Assembly (NCBI GenBank): GCA_051650265.1
Contig: JBOFIR010000108.1
Span: 1-61,430 of the forward strand
Reading direction: 5' to 3'
Length of the DNA: 61,430 nt
DNA from: JBOFEH01 sp051650265
Lineage (GTDB): Bacteria > Bacillota > Clostridia > Lachnospirales > Cellulosilyticaceae
The notes below the pieces were generated by a model. The model was not told where the DNA came from, ran no database searches, and saw only the letters and a list, made by a program, of their open reading frames with translations. This document shows, one piece after another, positions 9,507 to 18,595 of the stretch (the stretch's first letter is position 1; each line of letters starts with the position of its first letter). Both the position numbers and the translations under genes were made by a program.

Positions 9507-10388
9507 GTGAAAAATAAAAAAATGAATAGAATGCGTAAATCAATGGGTGCGCGTGTGGGACGGTCTGCAACAGGCAATCTCTTTAACATGATAATCCTAT
9601 TGCTTGTGGGGGCCTTTATGGTATTGCCACTGGTTTATACAATCTGTAATGCGTTTAAGCCAATGGATGAGCTTTACCGTTTCCCACCCAAGATTTTTGT
9701 TATGAATCCGACACTCAATAACTTCTCAGACCTTTCACTTTTGCTAGGAGAGTCATGGGTACCTTTTGCCCGCTATGTATTTAATACAGTCACCATTACA
9801 GTAGTAGGTCTTGGAGGGCATATCGTCTGTGCATCTATGGCGGCTTATGCATTAGAAAAACGTAGATTCCCAGGTCGCGAAGGATTTTTCAAACTGATTG
9901 TAGCAACACTGATGTTTACACCAGCGGTAACACAAATTCCTAACTTCATTATTATGCAGAAGTTAGGCTGGGTGGACTCACTTTGGTCAGTGATTGTACC
10001 AGCGTTTGGCGCACCTATTGGGCTTTATCTTATGAAACAGTTTATGGCTGGTATACCAGATTCCTTGTTAGAGGCTGCAAAGATTGATGGGGCAAGTGAA
10101 TGGGCGATCTTATGGCAGATTGTGATGCCAAACGTGAAGCCAGCATGGCTCACCTTAAGTATCTTTACGATCCAATCACTATGGAATGCAACAGGCGGTG
10201 TCTATATTTTCTCAGAGGAGAAAAAAACACTCTCTTATGCCATGAGTCAGATTGTAGCAGGAGGGGTTGCAAGAGCAGGAGCAGGTGCTGCAGTTGGGGT
10301 GATTATGCTCATCGTGCCAATTACAGTATTCATTATCTCACAGAGCAACATTCTTCAAACAATGGCTAGTTCTGGTATAAAAGAATAA
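9507..10388 (+). CDS. Carbohydrate ABC transporter permease, MalG/UgpE type
   Basis: A 293-residue partner of the preceding permease with six TM segments and the EAA motif LLEAAKIDGASEWAILWQIVMP near residue 190. GTG start at 9507 with GAGGAAAGGCGG just upstream. The N-terminal 20 residues are unusually basic. It belongs to the first importer set of the cluster, with the genes at 5618 and 8548. Confidence 0.85.
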   Translation: MKNKKMNRMRKSMGARVGRSATGNLFNMIILLLVGAFMVLPLVYTICNAFKPMDELYRFPPKIFVMNPTLNNFSDLSLLLGESWVPFARYVFNTVTITVVGLGGHIVCASMAAYALEKRRFPGREGFFKLIVATLMFTPAVTQIPNFIIMQKLGWVDSLWSVIVPAFGAPIGLYLMKQFMAGIPDSLLEAAKIDGASEWAILWQIVMPNVKPAWLTLSIFTIQSLWNATGGVYIFSEEKKTLSYAMSQIVAGGVARAGAGAAVGVIMLIVPITVFIISQSNILQTMASSGIKE

Positions 10389-10413
10389 GTTTGAGATGAG
10401 AGGAGCTTTGGAA

Positions 10414-12525
10414 ATGGGGGGAGAAAAGTTGGTAAGAAGCAAACGAAACAGGTCCATATGCCTCGTGATCATGGCGCTTATTATGTTTATCAGTGCCACG
10501 GGTGTGATCTATGCAGAAGAAGCCAATCAAAGCTATCTGTATGGACCGAATAAAAGCTTTGTCAAAGCACCCGTAGCTGCAGAGCCAGGGCGGGATATCG
10601 ACCATAGCATTATAGGTACAGAGCCACTAAAAAGTCCAAGTGATCTCTATGCCACACAGAATTATCTTTACATTGTGGATACAGGCAATAATCGTATCTT
10701 AAAGGTAGACAAAGACTATAAGCTTGTCAAAGCCTATAGTACATACGATTACAATGGGAAAGAAGTAGCATTTGCATCGCCAAAGGGTATTTATGTAGAC
10801 CCAGAGGAGAATATGCTGATTGCAGATACCAACAATGGGCGACTTGTGAAGATGAGCCCAGAGGGCGTGGTCATTGCTATCTTTGAAGCACCTCAATCAA
10901 AGATGCTACCAAGTAACTTTAATTACTTGCCAGCAAAAGTCGTATGTGATGTAGCAGGAAGGATCTTCGTAGCTGTTGATGGATTCAATATGGGTCTTGT
11001 AGAGCTAGACCGAGGAGGGGAATTTGTCCAACTTTTGGGTGCATCAAAAGTTACATACAGCCTGACAGATGCCGTATGGCGCTTTTTCTCAACCAAAGAG
11101 CAAAAAAAGCGTATGGCAGCATTTGTACCTGCTGAGTACAACAATATTACAGTAGATGAAGACGGATTTATCTATGCAACAACAGGAACTATGGGACAGA
11201 ACAATGATGAGGGACTCAAGTTCGTACGTAAACTTAATGCACGTGGGGATGATGTACTCAAGCGCACGGAGTATGACGGCGTATGTGGAGACCTAGAGTG
11301 GAGCAACACAGGGTCAATCAAAGGACCTTCTCAAATTGTAGACTGCTTAACACTGCCAAATGGGATCTATGCGATCTTGGATCAAAAAAGGGGTAGGGTA
11401 TTCGTCTATGATTCAAGTGGGGTCATGCTCTTCTTGTTTGGGCAACTTGGACAAACAGAAGGGACCATGACATCCCCTACATCACTGGTGATGTTCAATG
11501 ATCACTTTCTTGTATTAGACAGTGTCAAGAATAAGGTTGTTTCTTTTAACCTCACAGATTATGGGCGCACGATCCTAGATGCGTGTTACTACAAAGAAAA
11601 AAATGACATTGCACACGAAGAAGCTGCATGGCAAAAAGTCTATGCTATGAATAACAATCATCCAGTGATTATGAGAGAGATGGGTCAGATTGCTTACCGT
11701 GAGCGTGATATGGAAAGTGCCATGTACTACTTTAAGGAGGGGGAGGACCAAACAGGTTACTCCAAGGCATTCCAGTTCTATCGTAGAGAGATGATTAACC
11801 AGTACTTTACACCTGTTGCACTGGTGGTGATCGCACTCATTATCTTAGGTATGATCTACAACGCGTATAGGAAGTACAAGAGACGTGGCCAACCAGTGGT
11901 TATCAAAAAACATGGACCGCTGCGTTATACACTCTATGTGATCTTTAGACCACTCGATGGTTTCTGGGATCTCAAGCGGGAGAAGAGAGGTAGTCTCAAG
12001 GTCGCTATGGGACTGATGATCGTTGCGGGATTTGTCCTGGTATTCCAGTCACTAGCCACAAGCTTTATCTTCAATGATGTACGTATGGAATCTTATAACT
12101 TTATATTTGATTTACTCAAGGCTTATGCGCCGTTACTCCTTTGGACAGGAAGTCTTTGGTGCGTATCAACCTTGATGGATGGAGAAGGCTCATTCAAAGA
12201 TATTCTTATGGCGACAGGCTATAGCTTAACACCGATGCTGATTATCGTACCATGTGCAACACTTTTCTCTAACTTCTTGATTCAAGATGAAGGGATCTTG
12301 TGTACATTCTTCATCAATGTTGCTTACATCTGGATGAGTGTACTGCTTGTTGCCAGTGTGATACAGACACATAATTATAGTTTGAAAAAGACGTTGCTCG
12401 TGATAGGTATTTCATTGTTAGTCATCGTCATTACATTATTTATTCTCTTACTCTGTTTGGCTTTGATGCAAGAAATCCTCGCATTTATAGTGGATCTTCA
12501 AGCTGAGCTGGTCAATAGGTTGTAG
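10414..12525 (+). CDS. NHL-repeat protein with C-terminal Yip1-like membrane domain
   Basis: About 703 residues. A signal peptide or first TM (about residues 10-30) leads to an extracytoplasmic beta-propeller of NHL-type repeats (about 45-390; examples LYIVDTGNNRILKVD and IADTNNGRLVKMSP). A short TPR-like helical stretch follows, then a TM near 470 and a polytopic Yip1-like domain (about 505-700). The ATG at 10414 is preferred because AGGAG (10401-10405) lies 8 bases upstream. A TTG at 10429 behind GGGGGAG is also possible. The function is unknown. It sits between the first importer and the DUF5696-type lipoprotein, so it is probably a surface accessory of glycan capture. Confidence 0.75.
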   Translation: MGGEKLVRSKRNRSICLVIMALIMFISATGVIYAEEANQSYLYGPNKSFVKAPVAAEPGRDIDHSIIGTEPLKSPSDLYATQNYLYIVDTGNNRILKVDKDYKLVKAYSTYDYNGKEVAFASPKGIYVDPEENMLIADTNNGRLVKMSPEGVVIAIFEAPQSKMLPSNFNYLPAKVVCDVAGRIFVAVDGFNMGLVELDRGGEFVQLLGASKVTYSLTDAVWRFFSTKEQKKRMAAFVPAEYNNITVDEDGFIYATTGTMGQNNDEGLKFVRKLNARGDDVLKRTEYDGVCGDLEWSNTGSIKGPSQIVDCLTLPNGIYAILDQKRGRVFVYDSSGVMLFLFGQLGQTEGTMTSPTSLVMFNDHFLVLDSVKNKVVSFNLTDYGRTILDACYYKEKNDIAHEEAAWQKVYAMNNNHPVIMREMGQIAYRERDMESAMYYFKEGEDQTGYSKAFQFYRREMINQYFTPVALVVIALIILGMIYNAYRKYKRRGQPVVIKKHGPLRYTLYVIFRPLDGFWDLKREKRGSLKVAMGLMIVAGFVLVFQSLATSFIFNDVRMESYNFIFDLLKAYAPLLLWTGSLWCVSTLMDGEGSFKDILMATGYSLTPMLIIVPCATLFSNFLIQDEGILCTFFINVAYIWMSVLLVASVIQTHNYSLKKTLLVIGISLLVIVITLFILLLCLALMQEILAFIVDLQAELVNRL

Positions 12526-12574
12526 CGATGGGCAGGCAGAAGATGAATGAAATCAATAGAAAGGGGATGTGCCT

Positions 12575-15103
12575 GTGAAAAAGTTTGCAAAAGTGTTGGT
12601 CTTGATGACAGCAGCCTTAGCCTTGTCAGCTTGTACAACGCAGGAGACAACAGCTGAGTTACCTGAAGGACTGATTGCCCCAAATACAACGGAGTTTAAA
12701 GAAGAGGGTAGTGTTTACAAAGTTGTGGCAGAAAATGAGTACCTCAAGTTAGCTTATTGCGAGGGCAATGGTGGATTCAAGGTCACCAACAAAGAAGACG
12801 GCTCAGAGTTTGAGACCATGACTCAGAGTCCTGTATCCAATGCAGAAAAATCTCTGTTTGAGATTTACTATATTGATCAACAAAATAATTTCTCTAGAAT
12901 GTACAGTCATTCAGATAGTGTAGCAAGAGGGCAGTACCAGATGGCACCTATTGAGAATGGGATGAAGCTTACCTTTACTTTAGGCGAGGTGGAGCAAAAT
13001 GTATTTTGCCCACCAGCGATCTCAAAAGAGCGTTTTGAGGCGATTGTATCAAAGATAGAAAAGAGTTTTGATCAAATTCGTTTTAAGCAAAGTTATTTTA
13101 TGCCAGACCTTGCTAAAGTTTCACCAGAGAAAAAAGCAGATCTTCTGAAGCTGTATCCAAAGCTTGAGACAGAGCCGCTGTATGTACTGACACAAGATAA
13201 TTTGCCAAGTAGTATGCAAAAGGAGATTAGTAGAATCTTAGAGGATACAGGGTATACGGAAGAGGACTATGCATTAGATATGGAGAATGCTGGGGAGCTT
13301 AAGGCAAGCCAGAACGTTGCATTCCATGTTGCTATGTATGTGACATTGCAAGGGGATGAACTGAGCGTAGAAGTGCCAATTGGGGAGATCGAAGAGGTTA
13401 ATGGGGGTAAGATGCTGAGTATGACCATGCTCAGAAACTTTGGTTCACCAGAGTTTGAGACGCAGGGGAACTTCTTGCTACCAGATGGTTCAGGTTCAAC
13501 CATGAATTTCTACAATGGGAAGGAGACAGCGAACCCTTATAAGGTAGCAGTCTATGGCAGTGACAAATCAGTGCCAGTGGAGGAGCAGATCTTTACACCA
13601 GAGCAGGCTTATCTTCCTGTATTTGCAGCGCAGTACGAGGACAAAGCGATGATGGGGATCATTCGTGATGGGGAAGCTTTTGCAGAGATCCATGCAGCAC
13701 CAGGAAGTCAGAGCTCCCATGCAGCAGCTTATCCTGTATTCAATGTGAGACAGAGTGCTAAAGCTTACTTGCAAGGTTCTACCAATGCAGCAGAAGCATT
13801 CGTTCTCTTACAGAAACAGCTCTACTCAGGGAGTATGGCAGTGAACTATCGCTTCTATGACCAGTCTCAAAGCCAAGTGGCAGACCTAGCCAATGATTAT
13901 AGTGAGCGTCTCTTTGGTGAGCAGGTAGAGGCATCACAAGAAGCGATCTACTTAGAATTTATAGGTGCAGCATACAACAAAGAGGGTGACTTCTCTCTTG
14001 GAGGCAAGTCACTTGAGACTTTCACAACAGTAGCACAGGTCAGAAGCATCTTAGAAGATTTGCAGCAAGAAGGTGTAGGACCACTGGTTGTAAGGCTGGT
14101 AGGATTTGGGGAGAAGGGGATGGACAGCGTAGCAACCAAAGACTTCAAACTCAATAAGAAACTAGGATCTGAAAAAGAACTTCGTGAACTTATCGCATGG
14201 GCCAAAGCGCAGGGAATCACACTCTATATGGATGTGAATCCACAATATGTCTATGACCCAGGGGCCTTAGATGGTTTCTCCAAATACAAGGACACAGCGT
14301 ATTTGATCAGCAATGAATATGGAAGCAGTTATCCTTACTGGCCAAATACTTTACAGCTCAATAAGCTTGAGAAACCAAGCTATATTCTAAACCCAGTAGC
14401 TGTATCACGTGTGATTGATGAAAATACCAAGCAAATTCAAGAACTGGGGGAGATGGGCATTGCACTTGGTGAAGTAGGGACGAGTCTCAACTCAGACTTC
14501 CAAAAGAAGAAGCCAGTAGACCGTCAGCGTGCGATGAAGCAATTGGCAGAGGATCTTCAAAAGGCAGATGAGGCAGTGAGTATCCTCACTAATGGGGCCA
14601 ATGCAGCCACACTTCCTTATGTCGATCACGTACTAAGAGTACCGATTAACAAACCAAGATTTGATATGGCAGATCAAGCGCTTCCATTTGTACAGATGGT
14701 ACTTGAAGGCCGTATGGGGTATTCAGATATGCCAATCAATCTTTCAAGTAACTCAGATGAGTTCGTGATGCAGACACTAGCAACAGGTGCAGGATTTACC
14801 TATGTCCTGACAGGGGAATCTGGGAAGTCTCTTAGAAAAACAACGCATTCTGAGTATTACTCCACACAGTATGAAACATGGAAGACTGACATATTAGAAA
14901 AAGATAAGTTACTCAAAGAGCGTACCAGCAAGCTTGAAGGACGCATCATGGCGTATGATGTGCTTGTACAAGATGTGTACCGTATCAGTTATGAAAATGG
15001 AGGATGGATTTTGTGCAATGGCTCTGATGTGAACTATGTATTTGAGGGCCAAGTAATCAGTCCATATACCTATGTCTATGGAGGTGAGAATAATGGTAGA
15101 TAA
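12575..15103 (+). CDS. DUF5696-type surface lipoprotein, candidate glycan-active enzyme
   Basis: 842 residues. Signal sequence with lipobox LSAC, Cys20. The GTG at 12575 fits AAAGGGGAT 8 bases upstream; the earlier GTG at 12569 is too close to it. After a beta-rich N-terminal half, residues about 450-780 alternate strands and helices in a way that resembles a TIM barrel, with ITLYMDVNPQYVYDPGAL and ALGEVGTSLNSDFQ segments carrying possible acidic catalytic residues. I recognise the family as DUF5696-like, with no function known to me. Its place among binding protein and permease genes suggests a role in cleaving or presenting the substrate. Its end overlaps the next gene by 11 bp. Confidence 0.65.
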   Translation: MKKFAKVLVLMTAALALSACTTQETTAELPEGLIAPNTTEFKEEGSVYKVVAENEYLKLAYCEGNGGFKVTNKEDGSEFETMTQSPVSNAEKSLFEIYYIDQQNNFSRMYSHSDSVARGQYQMAPIENGMKLTFTLGEVEQNVFCPPAISKERFEAIVSKIEKSFDQIRFKQSYFMPDLAKVSPEKKADLLKLYPKLETEPLYVLTQDNLPSSMQKEISRILEDTGYTEEDYALDMENAGELKASQNVAFHVAMYVTLQGDELSVEVPIGEIEEVNGGKMLSMTMLRNFGSPEFETQGNFLLPDGSGSTMNFYNGKETANPYKVAVYGSDKSVPVEEQIFTPEQAYLPVFAAQYEDKAMMGIIRDGEAFAEIHAAPGSQSSHAAAYPVFNVRQSAKAYLQGSTNAAEAFVLLQKQLYSGSMAVNYRFYDQSQSQVADLANDYSERLFGEQVEASQEAIYLEFIGAAYNKEGDFSLGGKSLETFTTVAQVRSILEDLQQEGVGPLVVRLVGFGEKGMDSVATKDFKLNKKLGSEKELRELIAWAKAQGITLYMDVNPQYVYDPGALDGFSKYKDTAYLISNEYGSSYPYWPNTLQLNKLEKPSYILNPVAVSRVIDENTKQIQELGEMGIALGEVGTSLNSDFQKKKPVDRQRAMKQLAEDLQKADEAVSILTNGANAATLPYVDHVLRVPINKPRFDMADQALPFVQMVLEGRMGYSDMPINLSSNSDEFVMQTLATGAGFTYVLTGESGKSLRKTTHSEYYSTQYETWKTDILEKDKLLKERTSKLEGRIMAYDVLVQDVYRISYENGGWILCNGSDVNYVFEGQVISPYTYVYGGENNGR

Positions 15104-16007
15104 GATCAAGCAACGTGGTAAAAAGAAGAAGCCTGTGTCTTGGGAGCAAAAGAAAAATAGAATAGGCTATATCTTTATTGCTCCCTTTATGATCGGTTCC
15201 ATCTTTTTCCTGCTCATCCCAGTTATTACATCTTTGATTTATAGTCTTTCAGAACTCACTGTGAATACCACAGGCTATGACCTCACTTACGTAGGATTTG
15301 ATAATTTTAAGAATCTCCTGATGGTCAATCCGACTTATCGTAAAGTATTGTTTCAATCACTGATGGAGCTGATTAATGTACCTGTAACAGTCATCTTTAG
15401 CTTCTTCATTGCAAGTATTCTGAACCAAAAGTTCAAGTTCCGTGGGCTTGTAAGAGGTGTCTTTTTTCTCCCAGTGATTCTCTCTTCAGGGGTCTATATC
15501 CAACTAGAGCAGATGGATCAGCTTGCAGCGCAGTATGCTCAAGGTGGAAGTGAAGCCTATTATTTCTCAGGTGCTTTCGTCAACTTCCTCAATATGCTCA
15601 ATATTAATCAAGATCTTGTGATGTTCCTCATTGATTCGGTCAATCGTATAGGAACGATTGTGGCTATGAGTGCGATTCCAATCGTTATCTTCCTTGCAGG
15701 ATTCCAAGCGATCTCACCCTCTATTTATGAGGCGGCTTATATGGAGGGAGGAACGAAGTGGGAGATTTTCTGGAAGATTAGTTTTCCAATGATCAGTCCG
15801 CTCATCCTGGTATGTGTCATCTACTCCGTGGTAGATAACTTCACCAAGTCATCAAGTGCCATGATCAATCTCGTACACCGTACAATCTTTACAGAGTTCA
15901 AATTTGGGCTAGGGTCGGCCATGGTATGGATCTTTATTGTATTGGTCTTTGCAATCATAGGGGTCACCTATGCAGTGATCAATAAGTATGTGTTCTATTA
16001 TGACTAG
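15093..16007 (+). CDS. Carbohydrate ABC transporter permease, MalF type (second set)
   Basis: A 304-residue six-TM permease with an EAA loop (YEAAYMEGGTKWEIFWKISFP). The ATG at 15093 is chosen because GGAGGTGAG (15080-15088) precedes it. It overlaps the lipoprotein stop by 11 bp, so translation is probably coupled. It starts the second importer of the cluster, completed by the genes at 16032 and 17093. Confidence 0.85.
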   Translation: MVDKIKQRGKKKKPVSWEQKKNRIGYIFIAPFMIGSIFFLLIPVITSLIYSLSELTVNTTGYDLTYVGFDNFKNLLMVNPTYRKVLFQSLMELINVPVTVIFSFFIASILNQKFKFRGLVRGVFFLPVILSSGVYIQLEQMDQLAAQYAQGGSEAYYFSGAFVNFLNMLNINQDLVMFLIDSVNRIGTIVAMSAIPIVIFLAGFQAISPSIYEAAYMEGGTKWEIFWKISFPMISPLILVCVIYSVVDNFTKSSSAMINLVHRTIFTEFKFGLGSAMVWIFIVLVFAIIGVTYAVINKYVFYYD

Positions 16008-16031
16008 GCCTATGAAAGGAGGGAGTAAAGC

Positions 16032-16976
16032 ATGGCAATTTCAAATCATGCAAAAGTAAAAGCACTCAAAAATACCAAAACATTTCTTTGGAAACTCGGA
16101 CGATTCATTCTCTTATTTGGTATTTGTTTTGTCATCTTGTATCCGATACTTACCAAATTTATGGTTTCTTTTATGAGTATCGAGGATGCCTATGATAATT
16201 CAGTCCGATACATTCCGAAGAATTTTACACTCAGCAACTATGTCAATGCACTTAAGATTCTAGAGTTCAAAGATATTGTATGGACATCGTTTTTGGTACC
16301 AGGGATTTTATCAGCAGTACATATGTGTTCAAGTACATTGGTAGCCTATGGTTTTGCAAGGTATAACTTCAAGTTCAAGAACTTCTTCTTTGTACTTGTG
16401 GTGCTGGGGATGGTCATCCCACCAGACCTTGTATTACTACCTTTATATATGAATTTTAGATACTTCGATGTGTTGGGGATCTTTGAGCTACTGACAGGTT
16501 CGTCTCTCAATCTACTCAATACACCGGTGCCACAAGTGTTATTAGGAATGACCTGTACAGGGCTGAAGAATGGGCTTTATATATTCATTATGATTCAGTA
16601 CTTTAGAGGATTGCCTAAAGAGCTAGAAGAAGCAGCCTATGTCGATGGGGCAAGTACACTTCAAGCCTTTGTACGTGTTTTCTTGCCAAGTGCAAGACAG
16701 ATCATGATGACAGTCTTCTTGTTCTCATTCGTATGGCAGTGGCTTGATGATATTTATACTTCAGCATTTATGAAAAATGTAAAGATCATGTCCACCCAGC
16801 TCCTGCGTCTATCCAATACAGACTTAGGAAATGCTATGGGCATTCAAAATATGGCAGAGTTTAGTTTGATGCGAAATGCAAGTATGGTACTTGCGTTGCT
16901 TCCAATCTTGATTCTCTACCTCATCTGTCAGAAGTACTTTACTGAAAGTATTGAACGAAGTGGTTTGACGGGTTAA
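16032..16976 (+). CDS. Carbohydrate ABC transporter permease, MalG type (second set)
   Basis: A 314-residue six-TM partner permease with the EAA segment LEEAAYVDGASTLQAFVRVFLP near residue 200. Start behind AAAGGAGGGAG. It pairs with the 15093 permease; the cognate binding protein is the next gene. As with the first set, no ATPase gene is adjacent. Confidence 0.85.
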   Translation: MAISNHAKVKALKNTKTFLWKLGRFILLFGICFVILYPILTKFMVSFMSIEDAYDNSVRYIPKNFTLSNYVNALKILEFKDIVWTSFLVPGILSAVHMCSSTLVAYGFARYNFKFKNFFFVLVVLGMVIPPDLVLLPLYMNFRYFDVLGIFELLTGSSLNLLNTPVPQVLLGMTCTGLKNGLYIFIMIQYFRGLPKELEEAAYVDGASTLQAFVRVFLPSARQIMMTVFLFSFVWQWLDDIYTSAFMKNVKIMSTQLLRLSNTDLGNAMGIQNMAEFSLMRNASMVLALLPILILYLICQKYFTESIERSGLTG

Positions 16977-17040
16977 TAAAAACTTTTGAAGGACTGTTAG
17001 ATAGAGCTAGAAAGGAAAGTGAATTCAAATCTGTGCATAT

Positions 17041-17058
17041 AGAAAACAAAAGTTTTCT
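17041..17058 (+). other. Intra-operon hairpin ahead of the binding-protein gene
   Basis: A 7-bp stem (AGAAAAC 17041-17047 / GTTTTCT 17052-17058) with an AAAA loop lies 35 bases before the 17093 start. It may act as a processing or mRNA-stabilising element that lets the binding protein be made in excess over the permeases. This is inference. Confidence 0.4.
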
Positions 17059-17092
17059 TTAAGCAATATACATTCTTAGGAGGGGTATTTTT

Positions 17093-18592
17093 ATGAAAGC
17101 GAAAAAACTTACGAAGATTTTAGCATTTTCTATGTCAATGATGATGATGCTTACAGGATGTGGATCTGGGGGATCAAAAGAAGCTACAACAGATGCTGTA
17201 GCAGAAACGACAGCAGAACAAACAGCAGAGCCAAAGGCTGAGGAAACAGCAGAGACAGAAGCACCAGCAGAACTGAGTAAGACAGAGCAAGCGAAAGCAG
17301 AACTTGACTTTGGCGGGGAGACAATCGTATTTTGTTACCCACCAGGATATGGTCTGATCAATACAGATGGCACATCTCTTGGACTTGCACGTCGTGATGC
17401 CAAGATTGAGGAACTTGAAAAGAAATACAATGTCAATATCGAGCAACGTGATGATGCGTCTACATACTGGGAGAACATGGTGACAAGTATTGCATCAGGT
17501 GCGCCAGAAGGCCATATCATGTTGACACAGGAAAGACAACTTCTTTCATGGGCAGAAGCAGGTGCTGTAGCTGACTTAAGCGCAGCTATGGAGAAAACAG
17601 GGATTGATTTTACGGATAATACAAAGTATTCACAAATCGTAAGAAAGTATAGTAACTACAATGGGCAACAATACGGCTTTAGTGAGCCAGCACCATATAT
17701 TTCTCAAGCTTACTGGTTCTACAACAAACGTATCTTTGATGAGTTACAATTAGGTGATCCAAATGAGTGGGTAGAAAAGGGTGAGTGGAATTGGGATAAA
17801 GTATCAGAAGTTGCACAAAAAGCAACAATCCGTAAAGTAGATGGTACAATTGAACAATATGGTATTGGTACAATGATGCTTGCAGACTTCTTAGGCTCAC
17901 TTTGTCAATCAAATGGCGCAACTATGGCTGGATTTGATGCAGAAGGAAATGCAACTTTATCTTTAGCAGATCCAAAAGCAATGAAAGCTTTCCAACAAAT
18001 GTCTGACTGGCTCTTCAAAGATAAGGTGGCATTATTCAATGATGGTTCTCTTGACTGGGATGCAACAATTGGTGACTTTATCAATGGTAATGTTGCAATC
18101 ATGTGTGGAACAAACCCTGTCTTAAATACTGCAAAAGGTGCACCAATGGCGGATGACTTCGGTATCTTACCTCCTCCTATGGGTCCAGATGTAACAGAAT
18201 ACAGCTATGGCGCAGGGATGGGTCAATTCTACTTTATCCCAAAAACATATGAAGATATGGCAGACAAACTCATCTTATTAATCGATGATCTCTATGAATT
18301 ACCAGAAGGTATGACACGTGAAGATACAGTTATCGAAAACTACGCAACACACGTAAGGGACGAAGAGTCTTTACAAAACTACGTAGATATGGCACTTCAC
18401 TACAATACAGATATTTATGAAATTGCAGTTGTTTCAGGACTTGACTGGTCAGACCCATCTATCAATGCGATCTGTAAGAGCGTTGTCAATGGTGAGGGAA
18501 CACCAGCAGACCTTGTAGAGCAAAATAAAGTGCAACTTCAAACTTTGTTAGATGACAAGTTCACAAAGATGAAGTTTACAGGAGGAAAATAG
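17093..18592 (+). CDS. Sugar ABC transporter substrate-binding lipoprotein
   Basis: 499 residues. Lipobox LTGC with Cys23, then a Thr/Glu/Ala-rich tether of about 45 residues, then a type-1 periplasmic-binding fold (segments AYWFYNKRIFDELQLGD and MADDFGILPPPMGPD). AGGAGGGG precedes the ATG. It should anchor in the outer leaflet of the membrane and load the permeases at 15093 and 16032. Directly behind it, 3 bp on, is the GH18 lipoprotein, so degradation and uptake appear linked. The ligand is probably a GlcNAc-containing oligosaccharide, by context only. Confidence 0.85.
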   Translation: MKAKKLTKILAFSMSMMMMLTGCGSGGSKEATTDAVAETTAEQTAEPKAEETAETEAPAELSKTEQAKAELDFGGETIVFCYPPGYGLINTDGTSLGLARRDAKIEELEKKYNVNIEQRDDASTYWENMVTSIASGAPEGHIMLTQERQLLSWAEAGAVADLSAAMEKTGIDFTDNTKYSQIVRKYSNYNGQQYGFSEPAPYISQAYWFYNKRIFDELQLGDPNEWVEKGEWNWDKVSEVAQKATIRKVDGTIEQYGIGTMMLADFLGSLCQSNGATMAGFDAEGNATLSLADPKAMKAFQQMSDWLFKDKVALFNDGSLDWDATIGDFINGNVAIMCGTNPVLNTAKGAPMADDFGILPPPMGPDVTEYSYGAGMGQFYFIPKTYEDMADKLILLIDDLYELPEGMTREDTVIENYATHVRDEESLQNYVDMALHYNTDIYEIAVVSGLDWSDPSINAICKSVVNGEGTPADLVEQNKVQLQTLLDDKFTKMKFTGGK

Positions 18593-18595
18593 AGT

